DNA of 64,000 bases, from contig MU385711.1 in assembly GCA_022497155.1 (NCBI GenBank), positions 1,178,001 to 1,242,000 on the forward strand, in the 5' to 3' direction. This document shows positions 58,462 through 64,000 of the stretch, piece after piece. Position 1 is the stretch's first letter, and the number at the start of each line of letters is the position of its first letter. Made by a program: the position numbers and the translations under genes. The notes beneath the pieces are model-generated. The model did no database searches. It had not been told where the DNA came from and was given only the letters and a program-made list of their open reading frames with translations. Origin of the DNA: Whalleya microplaca (lineage: Eukaryota; Ascomycota; Sordariomycetes; Xylariales; Xylariaceae).

Positions 58462-58950
58462 GATTGTGAGTTTTCCTTTGAATCTGTTTTGCTGCTGAAT
58501 CTTCACGCAATGATGAAAATTCTCGTGGATTAAGAGTTGAAATACCTCATTGATATATAAAAAACGAGAAGCGTAGTCAATTATAAGGCTTTTAGCTATT
58601 AACGTCATTCTTTAAGCTCATGATTCATTTGTCTTGCTTTGACTGTTGTAAGTTCTGAGCTACTTTGAAGTCAACTTTAAGATCTTATACGTCATGATGT
58701 CGATGACCGCTACACCAGCGGCTCGTCCCGCGAATTGACAGAACTTTATCAGGGCGCCTTCATATATTTAGATGCCCGCGGAGAGATCTCGCTGCTCTTG
58801 CGTCTGAATTTCCATGGTGAACTGCGATTGATCTATTGCTAGAAAGGATCGCTTGGTTCAGTCGGAGACAACGCACAATCTCAAAGCTCGACGGCCGTCC
58901 AATGTATCAGGCGTATATTACCATCTATCAAAGCAATCAACCGTTTACCG
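58462..58950. other. Intergenic
   Basis: Promoter space of the small repeat protein and 3' end of the GNAT gene; no other feature was recognised. Confidence 0.5.
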
Positions 58951-59843
58951 TCATATCGCCTTCGGTTCCCGAATCATAATCGAGAGCTTGTACTCCCCCT
59001 CGAAATCCGTCGTGAGCTTATCCAGATCGAACCTCAGTTCATCCACGACCTGGAAGCCCAACTTCTCGTACACCGGCTTGCCGCCCGGCGTCGCCTCCAG
59101 ATACACCCTCAAGCCGCGCGCATCCGCGAGCGCCAACATGGGCAGCAGCAACGCCTTCGCGGCGCCTCTCCGGTGGTACTTGGGCGATGTGCAGAGCAGC
59201 GAAAGCCCTGCGCAGACCCGATTAGCATACATCATCGGGATGTCGCAAGATGCATAAATGGATAGGTCTCCTATTGCGCGTCGAGGTGACGCGCATGAGG
59301 TTATGTATGTATGTACGCACCTAACATGGTCTCCTCGTGCCATTGCTTCGACGCGCCGGCCAGCGCGTCGAAGAACAGCCGACATAGGTCCGGGCGGGCG
59401 CCCTCGGGATACGGCACCGGGGCTGACGCGGCGGCGTCGTCAACGAGCGGGTCTGCATCGCCAACTTCACCAACTTCAATACCCCTATCCCTATCCCTAT
59501 TTCCATCCCCTCGCTCCTCCTCCTTCTTCCCCTCCTCGTCATATCCTCCTCCGACACCCTCACCATCCCACGCACCGAACATATCCTCGTGGCCCACGGG
59601 GACATCCCAGCGCGCGAAGGCGACGAGCTCACCACCGTCGACGACCTTGAAGTGGCGGACGGTGGGGTCGCGCATCTTGCGGCGCACGCGCTGGATCGTC
59701 CACGCCAGCATCGCGCCCGGGTCGCGCGGCCACCAGAAGGTATTCGCGCGGTCCGAAGCGAAGGAGGCGTGGTAGACCGCTGCTACCGCGTCGATGTCGG
59801 CGGGTGTACAGGGGGATAGGGTGAAAGATGAGGATAGCGCCAT
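58951..59843 (-). CDS. GNAT-family N-acetyltransferase
   Basis: 259 residues from two exons (59321-59843, 58951-59207; 113-nt intron, phase 1, frame kept). GNAT order: N-terminal FTLSPCTPADIDAVAAVY, strand LVAFARWDVPV, then motif A LSLLCTSPKYHRRGAAKALL, where RRGAAK is the acetyl-CoA loop, and the C-terminal LEATPGGKPVYEKLGFQVVD. Between strands 3 and 4 there is an insert of about 60 acidic and charged residues (EEGKKEEERGDGNRDRDRG), in part encoded by a CCCTAT-type microsatellite at about 59476-59504. Typical of fungal secondary-metabolism or stress-related GNATs. Substrate unknown. Confidence 0.87.
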
Positions 59844-60700
59844 TGTTTCGGGTGAGCTTGGGTGAGTAATGTGCTGTGCGTGTATATGTGTTGGTAGGTA
59901 AGTAAATGAGACTTATTAGAACGTGATTATCTTGCTAGGTAGGTCAAATTGGCAAGAGCTACCATGAATCCATTTGAAGCTATTCAGAGCCGAGATGATT
60001 AATTATAGATTGCCCAGAAGTGCGGAACTGAATAAAATATTCTGGAGAGAACGGCTTGGAAAATTTATCTGCTGGCCGTAGCGTTATACTCTGGTCGGCG
60101 ACCCCGAAGGCGGCTTCCGCGGGTTGCACCGCTAGTGCGCCTCCGGAGCCGATGACTCTACCGGCGAAGGGGAATATGCGACGTCTCATATACGGCATTG
60201 GATGATATAAGCCCGCCAAGCGTTGATGGCAATCGACTTTACACTTTGTGTACGGATTACTGGTAACCACTTCAGATACGACGTTAGTCCGTGATGTATA
60301 TTCATAATTCTCCAAGTTTAGAGACATTGTAGTGAGCGAATGATCAATCATCTGCACATGATGAATAGTCAACGCGTGGGTTGCGACTAAGAGCACGCAA
60401 TTTATGTACAGGCGTATGAAATGGTGAAGACATATCACACCTACGATGTGGACTGACCAATATTTACTGAACGGATATAGTACATTTATGACATTGGAGT
60501 TTTGGAAAAGTGTTCTCATCCGCGACTTAGTAATCTTACAAACGTACGAGGACGAGAGAAATAGGTTACCTGACTGTCAGCAGTAAGAGGCCGAATTCAT
60601 CCAATTCTAGTACCACTCACAGGGGTGAAAAATTGAAGACCGGCGAATATGTGTAAATACCGTCATAAGGCGATCAATAGGCTCAGCTTCAAGAGCCGCC
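59844..60700. other. Intergenic with an unsupported minus-strand frame
   Basis: A 179-codon minus-strand frame at 59980-60519 starts with ATG but shows no family pattern. Nothing else was recognised. Confidence 0.35.
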
Positions 60701-61526
60701 TTACACTCTTTCACTAACCCAGATCGCGCCTCGACATCCGGCCCTTATAACGCTAGTCAACAGCCAATGTGGTTCGGCCTTCTTCGCATCATGTTCAAGA
60801 GCATGGTCCAAATGCTCCAGCTCCTCATCTCGTATCCTTCTCAACGTCTTCGTCAGCTCTTGAAGGTCCTCGCCCGCCTCGTACCCTTCTGCTTCCCATT
60901 GTTCGAACATTTCCAGCAGCGTGCGTATCTGCTCATTGTAATGGCCTCCAATCTCGGTTTCCACCGCTTCCGTGCAAGCCATGGCGGCCTCCCGCCCCAT
61001 GATTGCTGTCGACCAGCCCAGACCCGTTGCCATGATGGACCATAGCGGGTATAGGGCCGTGGGGCGCACGCGATGCTTGGAGATCAGGGAATTGAAGGTG
61101 TTTAGATGACCTTCTTCTTGCGCATACATATGCGCCATCAAGGGTCGGAGGTGTGGTTGTGAGTTTACCACGAGGGGCGTCTGAGCCGCGTAGATCAGAA
61201 CGGCGGCTAATTCGCCTGCTTGGTTCACACGGAGCTTAAGGGTATTTCAGCATAATGACTAATTAAACTAAAAATTTGGTTGTTATAAGATTGGCTCTTA
61301 CAGCAGAGGATAGAAAGTCCCGTTGCTCCTTGGTCAATGGCTTACGCTTGGGTTTCGAAGACTCGGATGAGGGAGGCAGTGGACTTGTCACGGCCGTGGC
61401 CTTGGCCTTAGGACTGGTAGAGAACTGTCTCCGGCCTGGTTGGAAGAAAGCCGGAACCAGAAAGTCACGGCAATGCAACTGGGCATGTTGGCGCATTATG
61501 TGCGGGGGAATCCTTAACGAAGACAT
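60701..61526 (-). CDS. COQ7: 5-demethoxyubiquinone hydroxylase Coq7/Cat5, mitochondrial
   Basis: Di-iron monooxygenase of the penultimate step of ubiquinone synthesis, hydroxylating 5-demethoxyubiquinone at C5 (C6 in the older ring numbering) at the inner mitochondrial membrane. Two exons (61302-61526, 60701-61234; 67-nt intron, phase 0) give 252 residues. The first 75 carry a mitochondrial presequence with GRRQFSTSP. The ligands of the two irons are all visible: Glu in LRVNQAGELAAVLIY, EExH in AQEEGHLNTF, Glu in EAVETEIGGH, and ExxH in DEELEHLDHALEHD. Length and motif spacing match the family. The ATG at 61526 (MSSLRIPP) is used because the open frame upstream has no ATG. Confidence 0.94.
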
Positions 61527-62271
61527 ACTGAATGTGGCTATATATATATGTTTAAGGGCGGGTAACAACTTATTACATGCAGCTTTTGGCCAATTTGCGA
61601 ATCAACTTGATGATGCAGTGAATTGTGCACAGACCACCAGGGATCCGACTTACAGAAGAAGACCTCTGTTTAACTGTAGCAGCTGCCCAAACTGCTGAGG
61701 TAAAGCCTGAATGGTTCGACTGCCGGAAAGTAGTAACACCGAGCTCCGACCGCCCCTGCCACCTGCTTCTAACAGTTGTAGGCTCGGACCTAACAGGCCT
61801 CGGAGGATTACACTAGAACGCTTTCCAACCAATAGAAAGCGTGGCTGGGACAGACTGGTTATTCTGTAGCTGGAAACTCTCAACTTCCTGATTTCAACGT
61901 TTTGGCAAAGCCTTGTAGACAGGACCTCCTCTATCACTCCTCGTCATCTTCCTCTCCCTCTTCCTCTTCCTCTTCCATTTCCATTCTAACCCTCCTTCTG
62001 AATAGCCCCGTTTGGTTCTCTTTTGCACTTGTCCACGGAAATGTGCTACTGATCTATTTTGCAGCACCTCATCTAGCTCATCGTATCACCCTTGTTAATA
62101 TTTATCTTGCATCGCATCGCATCACATCGCATTCACAGCGCGTTCATTAGAGAAAGCCATACGCCCGTCTCGATAGAGTCGCCGCACACCTGAGGATATC
62201 ACCCCCTCACCCCTATCTCACACCGCCTCCGACTCCGACAGCCTCGTTATCATCTTCATCCTGCCCTCAAG
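61527..62271. promoter_or_regulatory. Divergent promoter region COQ7 / RTF1
   Basis: About 745 bp between divergent conserved genes. It contains a pyrimidine-rich TCTTCC repeat (about 61942-61980), typical of fungal promoters and 5' leaders. No specific site was identified. Confidence 0.45.
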
Positions 62272-64000
62272 ATGGCTGACGTAGATGATGAACTTCTCGC
62301 CCTTGTCGGCGGCGATGAGTCGTCCGACGAAGGGGATTTAGAGCAGGCTATGAATATCAGCCGCTCTGCCTCTGGTTCCCCTGATCCCGAATCTGAGGAA
62401 CAGAAAGCCGCCAAGGCTAAGAAATCGCAAACACCCGCCCAAAAAGACGATTCAGATGCGGAGGAAGGCGAAGCGTAGGTTCTTTTCTACCACTTGATTT
62501 TCACCCTCTCAACCTATGCAGCCTATGCAACCAATGCAATCAATCCGATGCCCCCCATTGTCGACCTGGTCATCGCGTCGATTCCTCTTTTGAAAGACCC
62601 CCACCTACCTCTCTACCTCTCTACTTTCCTTTGTCGCCTCGGTGCCCGCGAATACTTTGTAGCTTGTCATCCATTATTTCCTGCCTTGCACACACACAGA
62701 CACACACACGCACGCTCTCTCTCCCTCCTCCTAGCCATATCAGCTAACCATGGCTCCTGCTTCTGGTAGTTCTTCTGGTGGATCACCTGCCTCGCAACAA
62801 TCTGCACCCATGGACGAATCCGATTCTGACTCCGATGCCCTACAAACCTCTAACGTGAACGGCAAGGTGGACGATGATGAGATTAACAAGTATCCCGTCG
62901 ATGGGATCTACGCGAGCGAAAATGAGAAAGAGGAGATTCTGGCCATGCCTGAACTCGAACGAGAACAGCTGCTTGCCAAACGTCAGGAAGAAGTTGATCG
63001 TCAGCGACAGAACAGCCTGCTACGGCGACTGCTGAAACGGAGAGAAGATGGCAGCCAGGACAAGAAGCGCAAAGCGAGCACTGCCGAGCTAGACGAAGCA
63101 CAGCGCAAGACATCTCGACAGCGAACAAGAATCGGCGGCTCCAAAGTTGGCGAGACTAGCACTGGAATCGAATCGCTTCGCCGCGCACGAGCCGAGAAAA
63201 GCGACCGCTTGCGCCGTAGAGAAGAGGATCGAGAGCGCAACAAGGGCAAGCCGTTTTCATCTTCCCGCGATAGTCCTGACGATGATGCTGACAGCGACGT
63301 CGACTGGACGGGCGCATCCCGAAGCCGACTTTCCAAATCACGGACACCCGAAATCAAGGAAGTTCCCTTGGCGGATCTAAAAGACATCGAGCGAGTTCGA
63401 CTTGGTCGCAGTCGATTTGCTCAAGTGTGTTTCTATCCTGGTTTCAATGAAGCCATCATTGGTTGTTTTGTCCGTGTTGCTCTCGGCCCAGGTCCCGATG
63501 GCGTGCCAGTCTACCGAATGGCTGTGGTCAAAGGTACATACCCATGCATGCATGATACTTGCATCTCTTGCTAACTATACGTGCCAGGCTTTACCCAAGG
63601 GAAGCCCTATGCGATGGAGAAGCCAAATGGCCAGAGCTTTGTCACTGATCAATACGTGAAAGTGGCTCACGGTAAATCTGATCGAGATTGGCCTTTCATC
63701 AGTTGCTCCGACTCGTCGTTCACCGAGGTATGACATAGTGTTATCAACAGCGTGACTAAACTAACCAACTACAGGCCGAATTCAACCGCTACAAGAAGGT
63801 TTGCCAGGAAGAGAACGTTATCTTCCCAAAGAGACCAACTCTGGAGGCCAAGATTGATGACATCAATGCTCTCCGAGATCGTTCTTGGACTGATGCGGAG
63901 GTGAATGCGAAGATTGAACGTGAACAAAGCTTGCGCAACAAATATGCGCCCACTGAGAGAACACGGTTGTTAAATTCTATCGAGGAAGCCAAGCGACGAG
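62272..64000 (+). CDS. RTF1: Paf1-complex subunit Rtf1 (Plus3 domain), 5' part
   Basis: Transcription-elongation factor that binds phosphorylated Spt5 through its Plus3 domain and promotes H2B ubiquitination. Exons: 62272-62474, 62770-63533, 63588-63727 and 63775 to the window edge; the gene continues to the right. Frame is kept at all three junctions. The N-terminus is acidic (MADVDDELLALVGGDESSDE), followed by a charged, KR/DE-rich linker. The Plus3 domain begins around DLKDIERVRLGRSRFAQVCF with VARVALGPG-like VRVALGPGPDGVPVYRM and continues FTQGKPYAMEKPNGQSFVTD, then DWPFISCSDSSFTE and AEFNRYKKVCQEENVIFPKR. Intron 1 (295 nt) holds a CA/CT microsatellite near 62690-62730. Only the 3' end is missing. 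Confidence 0.93.

Noticed and set aside
59980..60519. 179-codon minus-strand frame
   Set aside because: It has an ATG but no recognisable family, no signal or repeat pattern; kept only as an unsupported frame.

Overview
The window is nuclear DNA of a filamentous ascomycete (Pezizomycotina; a Sordariomycete is plausible). Genes carry short introns, mostly 46-300 nt, with GT..AG ends and CTAAC/CTGAC-type branch sites. Several families are typical of, or restricted to, filamentous fungi (CFEM protein, DUF7580, fungal C2H2/kinase protein, chitinase-tail protein). Coding exons are GC-richer than the AT-rich spacers. All gene models were spliced by hand; where stated, both exons keep frame across the junction. 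Without transcripts, starts and some junctions are provisional.

Layout. 0.3-9.6 kb is a housekeeping-like block: a METTL7-type methyltransferase, the ER J-protein Scj1, the spliceosomal helicase Prp2/DHX16 and a small ABM-fold monooxygenase. 10.4-15.5 kb holds an Old Yellow Enzyme-type oxidoreductase, a CFEM GPI-anchored protein and a membrane-anchored thioesterase-fold protein.

17.0-25.6 kb is the most interesting segment. A large C2H2 zinc-finger/protein-kinase protein is divergent from a DUF7580-subtilisin (S8) protease. The protease gene converges, 135 bp away, on a gene whose product looks like a fungal gasdermin-type pore-forming protein with an acidic C-terminal tail. Protease-gasdermin gene pairs are known from fungal allorecognition (HET-Q2/HET-Q1 of Podospora). 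The kinase neighbour suggests a three-gene cell-death or immune locus. The gasdermin assignment rests on sequence pattern only.

25.6-57.9 kb is gene-poor and repeat-bearing. It has a GNAT acetyltransferase, a secreted chitinase-tail-like gene with no GH18 domain and an unexplained frame change, an ankyrin protein, a multi-pass membrane protein, a GC-rich intronless 137-aa protein, a MARVEL-type membrane protein, a mitochondrial DUF1279 (FAM210-like) protein, a short conserved protein and an SGNH esterase. Two non-autonomous inverted-repeat elements lie here: a 512-bp element with perfect 59-bp ends and a 9-bp target duplication (Mutator-like), and a 469-bp element with 43-bp ends and an AT-rich, RIP-like interior.

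58-64 kb returns to conserved genes: a small hydrophilic repeat protein, a second GNAT enzyme, the ubiquinone-biosynthesis hydroxylase Coq7 and, running off the right edge, the Paf1-complex subunit Rtf1. No rRNA, tRNA or CRISPR array was found.
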